Origin: Spirochaetales bacterium
GTDB lineage: Bacteria > Spirochaetota > Spirochaetia > SZUA-6 > JAFGRV01
Assembly: GCA_016930085.1 (NCBI GenBank)
Contig: JAFGHO010000022.1
Location: 1 to 59,675 of the forward strand
Direction of reading: 5' to 3'
DNA: 59,675 nt
Position numbers and translations under genes: made by a program. The notes below the pieces were generated by a model. The model was given only the letters and a program-made list of their open reading frames with translations, had not been told where the DNA came from and ran no database searches. How positions within the stretch are numbered: position 1 is the first letter of the stretch; the number at the start of each line of letters is the position of its first letter. Shown here piece by piece: positions 52,093 through 59,675 of this stretch.

Positions 52093-53157
52093 ATGAAAAG
52101 CTTAAAACTACTAAAAAAAGAATCACTGGCAGTGAAAGACCCTGACTTGGCAAAAGAATGGCATCCAAACAAGAACGACGGCCTTTCCCCAAAAGACGTG
52201 TTTCATCATTCCGGCAAAAAGGTATGGTGGATATGCAAAAAAGGCCACGAATGGCAGGCGATTGTCAACAACAGGGCGAGCGGAACCGGGTGTCCCTATT
52301 GTAAGGGAATTTATGTGTGCGATGATACCTCATTCAAAACACTTAGATCCGACCTGGCAAAAGAATGGCATCCGACCAAAAACGGTAAATTAACACCAAA
52401 TGACGTCACGATCTATTCTGCGAAGAAAGTATGGTGGAAGTGCAAGAAGGGACACGAGTGGCAGGCGATTATCGCGGCCAGAACCTCCGGAAACAAATGC
52501 CCCTTCTGTAACGGCAGAAAACTTTGTGAGGACAGTTCACTGGAAAAGGCGAACGCGAAACTGTCCGCCGAATGGCATCCCACAAAGAACGGAAAACTTT
52601 CACCAGCCGATGTATTGCCGAGTAGCCCGAAAAAAGTGTGGTGGCAATGTAAAAAGGGGCATGAATGGAAAGCGGGAATCGCCTACAGGGGAAGGGGAAG
52701 AGGATGTCCGTACTGTGACGGTAAAAAGGTAAGCAAGGACAATTGCCTTGCGACCCTCCATCCGGAAGCGGCAAAAGAGTGGCATCCTTCGAAAAACGGA
52801 GACCTTTCTCCGAAAAAGGTGACACCGCATTCACAGAAAAAGGTGTGGTGGCAGTGTAAAAACGGCCATGAATGGCAATCATCCGTGGGGTACAGGACAA
52901 TGGGGTATGGATGTCCCTATTGCGACGGAAGAAAAGTAAGCAAGGATAACTGTCTTGCGACGCTTAATCCACAGCTTGCCTCCGAATGGCATCCCACAAA
53001 AAACAGAATACTTAATCCGGAGAATGTGACTCCATTTTCCAAAAAGAGAGTATGGTGGCAATGTAAAAACGGACACAGCTGGAAAGCCTCTATTCTGGAC
53101 AGGCATAATGGGGAAAATTGTAAAAAATGTCTGCGGCAGAATAAACAGACAGGGTAA
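52093..53157 (+). CDS. Five-repeat zinc-ribbon protein (DUF4379-like)
   Basis: 354 residues made of five repeats of about 66 residues. Each reads L-A-x-E-W-H-P-x-K-N, L-x-P-x-x-V, K-x-V-W-W-x-C-K-x-G-H-x-W, R-x-x-G-x-x-C-P-x-C. The C-x3-H ... C-x2-C ligands fit one zinc site per repeat, as in the probable zinc-ribbon family PF14311. There is no nuclease domain or signal peptide. Such proteins are thought to bind nucleic acid, but function is unproven. It is transcribed alone and ends in a terminator. Confidence 0.8.
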   Translation: MKSLKLLKKESLAVKDPDLAKEWHPNKNDGLSPKDVFHHSGKKVWWICKKGHEWQAIVNNRASGTGCPYCKGIYVCDDTSFKTLRSDLAKEWHPTKNGKLTPNDVTIYSAKKVWWKCKKGHEWQAIIAARTSGNKCPFCNGRKLCEDSSLEKANAKLSAEWHPTKNGKLSPADVLPSSPKKVWWQCKKGHEWKAGIAYRGRGRGCPYCDGKKVSKDNCLATLHPEAAKEWHPSKNGDLSPKKVTPHSQKKVWWQCKNGHEWQSSVGYRTMGYGCPYCDGRKVSKDNCLATLNPQLASEWHPTKNRILNPENVTPFSKKRVWWQCKNGHSWKASILDRHNGENCKKCLRQNKQTG

Positions 53158-53244
53158 CTGATTATTGCTGGTGATCGAACGAACCCGATTGAATACTCTT
53201 ATTTGATATGGAAGAGTAAGAAACATTAAAGCAATTCATTTTCG

Positions 53245-53270
53245 AGGGCAGTTTAACCGGCTGCCCTTTT
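53245..53270 (+). terminator. Rho-independent terminator after the zinc-ribbon gene
   Basis: AGGGCAG and CTGCCCT pair around a 9-nt loop and are followed by TTT. Confidence 0.7.
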
Positions 53271-53379
53271 CATGAAATCCAATCAAAGCTAACCCATACC
53301 ATGAAAAGGCGGATAAGCGCCGATTATCCTCACTCATATGAAATAAATCGTCATTTACCCCATCACGGCCGGAAATACC

Positions 53380-54123
53380 TTACAGGTTGTCCTTCCATTT
53401 GTTGATCGCAAATATCTCCTGGTCGATGGTGATAATGTTGGTAAGAATTTCTTTTATGCTTTTGACATTGCGAAGCCGGAACACGACCTCCCTGTTTCGG
53501 ATCAGCATTGCAAGCTTCGCCAGGATTTTCAGGTGAATCAGTTCAGACGGCGTACAGATCAGGAAAAAGATATGGGTCTTTTCACCGTCAAGTGAATTGA
53601 AATCCGTGCCTTCCCGGCAAAGGCCAAATACAATACATGGTTCCGCAACGGGACAGTCTTCCGGATTTCTCGGATGGGGAATTGCCACCCCCCGGCTAAT
53701 CGCCGTCGACACCATATCTTCGCGTTCAAGGAGGAGGGAGAGGAGTGTTTCGCGTTCCTTTATCCTGCCGGACCGTATGAGTGGTTCGATCAGCTGAATC
53801 AGAATGTCCTTTTTTGTGCCCGGTTTCAGGTCTAAAACGACCAGTTCCGGCTGAATCAGCCGTGAAAGGGGGAGGATGATGGTTCCCTCCTCACTGAGTT
53901 TGACAAGGGTCGTCTTCGATGCCATGGTCATTCGGGACATCAGCCAATCGTCGATAACCGTCCTGATAAACCGCTGCTGATTGGCGACCGTTGTCACGGG
54001 AATCTCGCCCTGATCCGCCATCCGGTGCAGTGTCTCTTCCGATATTTTCAGGTATCCTGCCAGTTCACTGAGTGTCATGATATCTTCGTCGATTTTTCTG
54101 GTTTTTTTACTGTTGTTTTTCAT
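53380..54123 (-). CDS. HTH (excisionase-like) fused to PTS EIIA (PtsN-like)
   Basis: A 247-residue protein from the ATG at 54123 (GGAGGT 8 bp upstream). Residues about 15-65 are a MerR/excisionase-type HTH (TLSELAGYLKISEETLHRMADQGEIPVT). Residues about 90-240 are a fructose/nitrogen-type EIIA domain with the phospho-acceptor His in GVAIPHPR. Such fusions couple phosphotransfer state to DNA binding or to partner regulators. Other PTS proteins are absent here. An inverted repeat overlaps its predicted transcription start. Confidence 0.85.
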   Translation of the reverse strand: MKNNSKKTRKIDEDIMTLSELAGYLKISEETLHRMADQGEIPVTTVANQQRFIRTVIDDWLMSRMTMASKTTLVKLSEEGTIILPLSRLIQPELVVLDLKPGTKKDILIQLIEPLIRSGRIKERETLLSLLLEREDMVSTAISRGVAIPHPRNPEDCPVAEPCIVFGLCREGTDFNSLDGEKTHIFFLICTPSELIHLKILAKLAMLIRNREVVFRLRNVKSIKEILTNIITIDQEIFAINKWKDNL

Positions 54124-54138
54124 TGAAATGACCTCCAA

Positions 54139-54164
54139 TGTACACTATTGTCTATTGTTGTACA
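54139..54164. promoter_or_regulatory. Inverted-repeat operator candidate before HTH-EIIA gene
   Basis: Two self-palindromic TGTACA boxes (54139-54144 and 54159-54164) are separated by 14 bp that contain a direct repeat of TATTGT. They lie between the predicted -10 and the start codon. Confidence 0.5.
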
Positions 54165-54166
54165 TA

Positions 54167-54195
54167 AATATACCACTTTATAATTATGAAAACAA
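54167..54195 (-). promoter_or_regulatory. Candidate promoter for HTH-EIIA gene
   Basis: TTGTTT and TATATT on the minus strand with a 17-bp spacer. Confidence 0.45.
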
Positions 54196-54271
54196 CCGGA
54201 ATCTGCGGATAAATTATTGACCTCATATATTGTTTTCATTTTTGGGGTTGAAGTGACTTTAATATACTCCC

Positions 54272-55033
54272 TTATTGAAAACCGGATTCCATTTCCCGAA
54301 GCACCGCCCGGGCCTTTTGCTCCCATATCCGTTCCGTCCGCCTGTTGAAATGCTGCATCCGTGAAAAAAGCGTGACAAGCCGCCTGAAGGTGGCAACCGC
54401 CTCGTCCTTTCTTCCTTTTTTTCTTAAAAACTCTCCGTAATGGTACATCGCCTTGAGGCCGGGATATGATGTTTCGAGGATACGGTACTCGTCTTCGGCG
54501 GCTTCGACCTTGCCGGATGAGGCAAGGACATCGGCATAGAGAAGCCACACATCGTAGCTTTCGAACCTTCCGTCCTTTTCCTTTATACGAAGGAGATACG
54601 CCTCAGCTTCGCCGAAACGGCCCAGGTGGTAAAGGACCCCGGCAAGACCGTGGAGGATATACACATCATCGGCGTAAGGGCCCGAAAGACATTCACGGTA
54701 AAGGGATTCGGCTTCGAGATACCCTCCCTGTTTCATATATTCGTCCGCGAGTTCCTTTCTGTTGAGAAATGTGTCGGATTCTTCAAGACGTTCTTTCAGT
54801 TCCTCTATTTTTTTTTGCGGGTTGAGTGTATGGATGACTGTTTTCCGGAGGTCTGATCGGGTGTGACCGGAGAGGAGTGAGGGAAGTATTTCAACGATCA
54901 GATAGGCGATTCCGCCCGCAAGGGGAATGAAGATAATGACATAGATCCACCATCCCGGCCGTCCCGTTTTTACGGCATGGACGATACAGAGTACCTGGAG
55001 AATGATGGGGACCGCGACCAGGATCAAATACAC
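54272..55033 (-). CDS. Membrane-anchored TPR protein (PLDc_N-like N-terminus)
   Basis: A 253-residue protein starting at GTG 55033 (GGGGAGATAAT). Two transmembrane helices at residues 1-50 flank a short W-rich loop (YLILVAVPIILQVLCIVHAVKTG; WWIYVIIFIPLAGGIAYLIVEIL), similar to PLD-nuclease N-terminal segments. About four TPR motifs follow (EADTYLLRIKEKDGR-like, AEDEYRILETSYPGLKAMYHYGEFL). It may be a scaffold facing the cytoplasm. It is 35 bp downstream of a small lipoprotein gene. Confidence 0.75.
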   Translation of the reverse strand: MYLILVAVPIILQVLCIVHAVKTGRPGWWIYVIIFIPLAGGIAYLIVEILPSLLSGHTRSDLRKTVIHTLNPQKKIEELKERLEESDTFLNRKELADEYMKQGGYLEAESLYRECLSGPYADDVYILHGLAGVLYHLGRFGEAEAYLLRIKEKDGRFESYDVWLLYADVLASSGKVEAAEDEYRILETSYPGLKAMYHYGEFLRKKGRKDEAVATFRRLVTLFSRMQHFNRRTERIWEQKARAVLREMESGFQ

Positions 55034-55068
55034 ATTATCTCCCCGTTAACGCGTCTCGGAAACACCGG

Positions 55069-55521
55069 TCAGTTAATTCGTTTGAAGACAAGGGGAGGCC
55101 CCGATTGAGCCCGTGCCTGGATGACCTTGATAAGATCGTCATTGATAAATGTAATTCTGCTTTGTCCCCCGTTTGCTTCAAGACTTTCGATAATAAGGAC
55201 GTTCCCGCTTTCAGAGATGACTTTATATTTGTTGACGCTGGATTGTGTCTGGCCCGAGGTCGACAATTCTGTTCTCACCGTATTTTTTGTATAAATAAGC
55301 TGCATGCTTTCAAACATTGTAAAGACCGTTTCGATTTCAGGATTCTTTTCGATTTCTCTTCTGATTTGGGGATCGTTCTTAAAGGTCGCGGTATCGAATT
55401 GCCATGTTCCCACGATCGCTTTCGCAAGTTTCCCGTCCGATGAGCCTTTTCCGTCGCAGGCAAAAAAGCATATCAGAAAGATCGAACACGCTATTGATAT
55501 TATTTTTTTATGCCGTGTCAT
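55069..55521 (-). CDS. Small lipoprotein, lipocalin-like fold possible
   Basis: 150 residues with a lipobox FFAC near residue 23 and a beta-rich mature part. GTWQFD near residue 38 and later strands (YKVISESGNVLIIESL, ITFINDDLIKVIQ) are reminiscent of lipocalin-like envelope proteins. No function can be assigned. The ribosome-binding site is AAAGGAGACG. It is co-directional with the TPR gene. Confidence 0.7.
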   Translation of the reverse strand: MTRHKKIISIACSIFLICFFACDGKGSSDGKLAKAIVGTWQFDTATFKNDPQIRREIEKNPEIETVFTMFESMQLIYTKNTVRTELSTSGQTQSSVNKYKVISESGNVLIIESLEANGGQSRITFINDDLIKVIQARAQSGPPLVFKRIN

Positions 55522-55629
55522 TATAGTCGTCTCCTTTATTTTTGTCGAATGTGATTAATAATATGAAACGGACGATAAAAATCAAGCCATTTTCCGAAAA
55601 AAACGACTATATCCTCCCCGCGTATCGTC

Positions 55630-56067
55630 TCATTCAAAGCTGTGGAGTACGTTTTCGACATTGAAAAGCAGCACATCGAAATCAAACGGTTTGTCCAGCA
55701 CGGTTAACGCCCCGTTTTCAATCGCTTCTTTATGCAAATCCTCGTTCCCGAAAGCCGTAATAAGGATAATCGGCGGAAATCCCTGCAGCGATTTCAGTCC
55801 GGCCATGATTTCCATGGCGGTATAGTGCGGCATTTTGATATCCGATATTATCAAATCGATCTTTCCTTCATCGCCCAACATGGATTCGCTTATTTCTTCG
55901 AGTAATTCCTTACCATTCGCGCACGGCTTAACTTTATAGCCGAATTTTTTGAGATAAATAAGCAGCAGGGTCCGCATTTCCTTGTCGTCTTCAGCAACAA
56001 CAATATACGGCGTCTTCTCTTTCTGTTCCTTGTTATCCCCGGTCATTGATGTGGTGACATTCTCCAT
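55630..56067 (-). CDS. Stand-alone response regulator receiver
   Basis: A 145-residue single-domain receiver from the ATG at 56067 (GAGGAGGG upstream). The acidic pocket is AEDDKE, the phospho-acceptor is Asp76 in LIISDIKMP, Thr is in LITAFG and Lys is in LDKPFD. About 20 hydrophilic residues precede the domain. No output domain is present, so it probably acts by protein contact. It lies 165 bp downstream of the NtrC-type regulator and may belong to the same signalling set. Confidence 0.9.
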   Translation of the reverse strand: MENVTTSMTGDNKEQKEKTPYIVVAEDDKEMRTLLLIYLKKFGYKVKPCANGKELLEEISESMLGDEGKIDLIISDIKMPHYTAMEIMAGLKSLQGFPPIILITAFGNEDLHKEAIENGALTVLDKPFDFDVLLFNVENVLHSFE

Positions 56068-56231
56068 AATGTAGCCCTCCTCTTTTATTGATGGACATTT
56101 CAATATTAATATATGCAAAAACCATGCCGTCATTATCCGGCTTGCAGCACGGAGGAAACAACAGGTACAGTGCCCGCAATACATGGAGGGATGATGGCGA
56201 TTGATGATTTTTTGGACAATGTGGTGTTTTT

Positions 56232-57599
56232 CTACACTTTCGGGTCGATATTATGGCGTTTCAATTTTTGATAAAGGGTTTTCCTATCAAATCCCAATAT
56301 TCGCGCCGCGGCGGATTTATTGTTGTTCGTTTTTCCCAGAACGAATATAATATATCGTTTTTCCAGTTCATCCATTGAAATAAGCGCTTCCCTGCCACCG
56401 CCGAATACCGAATGATCGTCGACTGCGCGGCTGCGGATCTTCTCCGGCAAATCATCGACAAGTATCTGCTCGTGATTCGTCAGGGCGACCGCCCGCTCGA
56501 TACCGTTTTTCAATTCACGAACATTACCCGGCCAATCATAGGAAAGCAGCTTTTCCATCGCGTTTTTATTGATTCCCGTTATTTTCTTGTTATACCGTGA
56601 TGAAAAATAGGAAAGGTAATAATCGGCAATCAACAGAATATCATTCCCCCTCAATCGAAGCGGGGGAACTTCAATCTGAATGACATTAAGGCGGTAGTAG
56701 AAATCCTCACGTACCGTTCCGGTACGGACGGCTTCTTCGATATCTCGGTTTGTTGCCGAAATCACCCGCGTATCGAACGGAATTTCTTTTTCATCTCCCA
56801 AAGGGCGCACTACCCTGCTCTCAAGAACACGCAGCAGTTTTGCCTGAAGATACACGGGGATCTCACCGATTTCATCGAGAAAAAGGGTTCCCCCGTCGGC
56901 CTGGAGAAAGAGACCTTTTTTATCCGTTTTTGCGTCGGTAAAAGCGCCGTGCCTGTACCCGAAAAACTCGCTTTCAAGCAATGTCTCCGGAACAGCCGAG
57001 CAATTGACGGCCACAAAAGGTCCTTCCGCCCTCCCGCCGAACCCATGGATTGCTTTTGCAACGAGTTCTTTACCTGTACCGCTTTCTCCCGTAATGAGGA
57101 CATATGAGTCGGTGTCAGCGGTCCGCCTGATGAGTCCGTATACCGTATCCATGACCGGGCTTTTCCCGACGATACCATAAGGATTTTCGCCGCCGTCGAT
57201 CAATTTATTCAATTTCTCAATTTTATCGGACAGCGAACGGTATTTGACCGCCCGGTCAAGCATGAGTGAAAGGATAGAGGTATCGAACGGTTTTGGAATA
57301 AAATCATATGCTCCTGCGCGAATCGCCGCGATTGCCGTTTCCATGCTTCCGAACGCGGTAATGATAATGACGGGGAGGTCCGGCCTGTTTGAAACGACAC
57401 GCGCGCATAATTCGAGACCGTCCATCCCCTTCATGTTGATATCGGCAAGAAGAACATCGATATCGCGTTTTTCGAGTTCATGCAGGGCGATATCGGCAGA
57501 GGGGACGGTCGTCACGGAAAAACCCGCTTTGCCGAGCGTCGAGGAAAGCATCGCGCACATATCATGGTCGTCATCGACAATCAATATCTTCCCTCTCAC
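56232..57599 (-). CDS. NtrC-family sigma-54-dependent response regulator
   Basis: 455 residues from the GTG at 57599, which has GGGGAG 5 bp upstream. The receiver has VDDDHDM and Asp53 in LLADINMKG. The AAA+ domain shows Walker A GESGTGKE, the sigma-54 contact loop GAFTDA, Walker B GGTLFLDEIG and arginine fingers near DFYYRLNV. A Fis-type HTH ends the protein (NKSAAARILGFDRKTLYQKLKRH). It activates sigma-54 promoters when phosphorylated, probably by the kinase encoded 94 bp upstream. Confidence 0.95.
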   Translation of the reverse strand: MRGKILIVDDDHDMCAMLSSTLGKAGFSVTTVPSADIALHELEKRDIDVLLADINMKGMDGLELCARVVSNRPDLPVIIITAFGSMETAIAAIRAGAYDFIPKPFDTSILSLMLDRAVKYRSLSDKIEKLNKLIDGGENPYGIVGKSPVMDTVYGLIRRTADTDSYVLITGESGTGKELVAKAIHGFGGRAEGPFVAVNCSAVPETLLESEFFGYRHGAFTDAKTDKKGLFLQADGGTLFLDEIGEIPVYLQAKLLRVLESRVVRPLGDEKEIPFDTRVISATNRDIEEAVRTGTVREDFYYRLNVIQIEVPPLRLRGNDILLIADYYLSYFSSRYNKKITGINKNAMEKLLSYDWPGNVRELKNGIERAVALTNHEQILVDDLPEKIRSRAVDDHSVFGGGREALISMDELEKRYIIFVLGKTNNNKSAAARILGFDRKTLYQKLKRHNIDPKV

Positions 57600-57693
57600 A
57601 TCGACTCCCCGACCCCGGGCGTTTTCCTCTCCGATCGCTTGTGAAGCCGGATACCGGCAATGAGACGGTAAAAAGAAAGCTGCCCGGAAACCA

Positions 57694-59157
57694 TTATGAA
57701 CCATCCCCGATTATCGGCAGATAGATATTGAAACAACAGCCGCCCTCCGGATTGTTCTCCACTTCGATCCGGCCGTGATAATCCTTGATAATATCCTTTA
57801 CCAGTGAAAGTCCGATACCCGACCCTCCCTGCGTGGACTTTGTGGTAAAAAACGGCTTGAAGACATTTTCAATATCGGCCTCCGGTATTCCCGGCCCGTT
57901 ATCCTTGATGTAAAGAGAAAGTGTCTTGTTCACGGTTCCGGCGGGGACACCGGGCAGTGTCATGGAGACAATCGAAACGCCTATCTCAATTTTTCCTTCT
58001 CCGGGGATTGCCTGAATGGAGTTCAAGATAATGTTGGAAAGCACTTGCTGTATCTGGATTCTGTCCACATTGCCAATGATGTCTTTTTCATTCTCGATCA
58101 ACTCGATGGAAACACGCCGGTATTCCTTGTTCAAACCGAACATATCGATAGTTTTTCTTACAATTGTATTGATATTGACGGGCTTTTTTTCAGGCTTTTT
58201 CCTTCTGGAAAAATTAAGCATATTCTTTATTATCGTCGTAATATTGTCTGTTTGTTCACCGATAATATTCGCGTTCTCGATTATTTCATCATGCGAAAGG
58301 TCGAATGAATTCAATAATTTCGCCCTCCCTGAGATGATATTCAGCGGCGTTCCCAATTCATGTGCGATACCGGAAGTAATTTTCCCGATTACGGCGAGTC
58401 TATCCATATGGCGGAGTTGTTCGAGAATTTTTATATGCTCGTCTCTTTCTTTCATAAGCATTTCTTCCGTGCTTTTCAATTCCGTCCGCATGGCATCCAG
58501 GCCGGAGGCAATCGTGGAGATCTCATCGTTTCCCTTGACGGCAATCATGTCCGAGCGGTTCCCCGCACCAAGCCGTTTGATAAAACCCAATATTCCGGAA
58601 ATTCTCTTTGAAAGCATGAAATATCCGATTACCCAAATCAGGATAAACGTACATATCGATATGAATAGGGCGACTATTCCCAAGTGTACCATATTGTTGA
58701 TAAAAAAGGTATCGATCACCGATGATAAATCTTCATAAACTTCGATCGCGCCTGTTCGGGATATAGGAAGGTTGACGGGCAGATACGTGCAGATAAATTT
58801 TCCCTCATCGAGATTGATAAACGAACTGACATCCCGGTCTGACTGCCCGAGGATTTTCTCACAATCGATAACGGGTTTGAACCGGATTTCATTATCCGAA
58901 TCCAGCCATACCCACCGAATCCGGGCCGTCGAATGTTCATTCACTTCATCAAGCAGTTCAAGCGAGAACGACAGGCCGTCTCTTTCCCATACGGTAACGA
59001 ATTCGATTGAAAGTACCTTTGCCAGCGTCTTCGTATCGGTTTTTATATCCTGGATATAATTATTGAGATCCCGCTGATATGCGAATATTCCGTAAATAAT
59101 GAAGGAAACAATAAAAACAATAATGATGGAAAAAAACAGTTTATATGATATTTTCAT
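57694..59157 (-). CDS. Sensor histidine kinase (HAMP-HisKA-HATPase)
   Basis: 487 residues: TM1 at 7-27, a periplasmic sensor region of about 150 residues, TM2 near 160-182, HAMP (AGNRSDMIAVKGNDEISTI), then HisKA with the phospho-His in SGIAHELGTPLN near residue 267. The HATPase_c domain has NIILNSIQAI (N box), DNGPGIP (G1) and GGSGIGLSL (G2). It resembles NtrB/AtoS-type kinases that partner NtrC-like regulators. The gene is immediately upstream of that regulator and divergent from the xylanase gene at the right edge. Confidence 0.95.
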   Translation of the reverse strand: MKISYKLFFSIIIVFIVSFIIYGIFAYQRDLNNYIQDIKTDTKTLAKVLSIEFVTVWERDGLSFSLELLDEVNEHSTARIRWVWLDSDNEIRFKPVIDCEKILGQSDRDVSSFINLDEGKFICTYLPVNLPISRTGAIEVYEDLSSVIDTFFINNMVHLGIVALFISICTFILIWVIGYFMLSKRISGILGFIKRLGAGNRSDMIAVKGNDEISTIASGLDAMRTELKSTEEMLMKERDEHIKILEQLRHMDRLAVIGKITSGIAHELGTPLNIISGRAKLLNSFDLSHDEIIENANIIGEQTDNITTIIKNMLNFSRRKKPEKKPVNINTIVRKTIDMFGLNKEYRRVSIELIENEKDIIGNVDRIQIQQVLSNIILNSIQAIPGEGKIEIGVSIVSMTLPGVPAGTVNKTLSLYIKDNGPGIPEADIENVFKPFFTTKSTQGGSGIGLSLVKDIIKDYHGRIEVENNPEGGCCFNIYLPIIGDGS

Positions 59158-59514
59158 ACATTATATCACCCTAATTATGCCGATAAAAAGCGAAAAAGAC
59201 AATCCCGTTCTCAAAAGACACCTCCTTCTCTACCTTTATGCAGACGATATAACCTCTTTTTGCATAATTGCTTAAAAAGCAGGAAAATCGAATAAAAGTT
59301 ACACACAATTTACCGGATCCGTTCCGGCGAAGATACTCCCGGACATGATACAACCGAAAAACAGCTTTACGGGCAATAACCCTGAATGTATTATTAAAAT
59401 TCCAACATTTTATTTATGAAATTCCAATAATCTAAAAGATTCTCTGATATATAATAAAAATAGTACATATAATAATAACTAATAAAACCGACCATGAAAG
59501 GAGTGTAACAGTCA
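59158..59514. other. Divergent intergenic region, kinase and xylanase
   Basis: 357 bp, AT-rich towards the xylanase. A TATAAT at 59450-59455 could be a -10 box, but no -35 is found at normal spacing. The position between a sigma-54 activator system and a xylanase gene makes it a place to look for regulatory sites, but I see no -24/-12 element. A 60-codon minus-strand frame here is not convincing. Confidence 0.4.
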
Positions 59515-59675
59515 ATGACAAAAAAAAGAATCAATACAATCCTTGCGACGTTGTTCGTCCTCTGTGTATTGTTCCCGATTCACCTGGGGGCGGCGCCGTC
59601 GTTCGTGGGAAACGTCATCGGGAACAGTATTCCGGATAATTTCTCCACCTACTGGAACCAGATCACCTCCGAGAA
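59515..59675 (+). CDS. GH10 endo-xylanase, partial (5' end)
   Basis: The ATG at 59515 follows AAAGGAG. The first 53 codons encode a signal peptide (to about residue 27, ...HLGAA) and then SFVGNVIGNSIPDNFSTYWNQITSE, which matches the N-terminus of the GH10 catalytic barrel (GN...F..YWNQxTxEN). So this is a secreted xylanase with the catalytic module directly after the signal, unlike the lipoprotein GH10 at 14.8 kb. The gene continues beyond the window. Confidence 0.8.
   Translation, partial: MTKKRINTILATLFVLCVLFPIHLGAAPSFVGNVIGNSIPDNFSTYWNQITSE

Noticed and set aside
59171-59353. 60-codon minus-strand frame upstream of the histidine kinase
   Set aside because: No ribosome-binding site of note, Cys/Phe-rich random-looking product, in an AT-rich regulatory gap.

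Overview
The window reads as a chromosomal segment of a free-living, polysaccharide-degrading bacterium, most likely a spirochaete (Spirochaetota). This is inferred from relaxed lipoboxes (e.g. FVSC, LSSC, FFAC, LLFC), two polytopic chemoreceptors, two GH10 xylanases, a dockerin protein and many outer-envelope proteins. No rRNA, tRNA, CRISPR array or complete insertion sequence was seen. The left third is conspicuously AT-rich between about 4.6 and 10.5 kb; most of the rest is richer in G+C.

Layout. 0.2-10.5 kb: surface polysaccharide locus (GDP-mannose dehydratase, Wzz-like chain-length protein, outer-membrane barrel, beta-helix lipoprotein, GT11 fucosyltransferase, GT4, Wzx-like flippase, GT2). 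10.8-12.8 kb: control module on the same strand, a winged-helix regulator with a palindromic operator, CysQ, and a LoaP-type NusG paralog. 13.0-14.7 kb: parA-parB. 14.8-19.8 kb: lipoprotein GH10 xylanase, secreted beta-helix protein, argH. 19.8-21.2 kb: wreck of a restriction-modification locus (5'-truncated methyltransferase, BglII-like nuclease with an in-frame stop). 21.2-23.4 kb: CPBP protease, a 63-residue protein and three paralogous small peptide genes, each with an apparent promoter. 23.7-28.5 kb: NmrA-like protein, methyltransferase, chemoreceptor, SDR. 28.8-34.7 kb: AfsA-like hot-dog/PilZ protein, then a tightly overlapped TPR - radical SAM/SPASM - LpxL-like acyltransferase - ABC exporter operon. 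34.7-46.3 kb: HAD hydrolase, dockerin beta-propeller, lipoprotein, DMT permease, methyltransferase/GNAT pair, membrane protein, aminopeptidase P, dihydroorotase, second chemoreceptor. 46.5-50.3 kb: FMN riboswitch and ribD-ribE-ribBA-ribH. 50.3-59.2 kb: bPH-like membrane protein, five-repeat zinc-ribbon protein, HTH-PTS IIA protein, TPR protein, lipoprotein, a stand-alone receiver, an NtrC-type regulator and its histidine kinase. The right edge cuts a second GH10 xylanase.

The strongest candidate for an undescribed system is the peptide family at 22.2-23.4 kb. The peptides share an N-terminal charged helix (M-T/S-R-K-E-L-K), a central PACG-x-x-W-A-D motif, Pro-rich linkers and two or three copies of TT-x-Y-x-[I/V]-GEE, always ending in GEEG. 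This looks like leader plus repeated core of a ribosomally made, modified peptide. A putative maturase (radical SAM/SPASM), acyltransferase and exporter lie 7-11 kb away in one operon, preceded by an unusual AfsA-like/PilZ fusion. The link between the two sets is inference.
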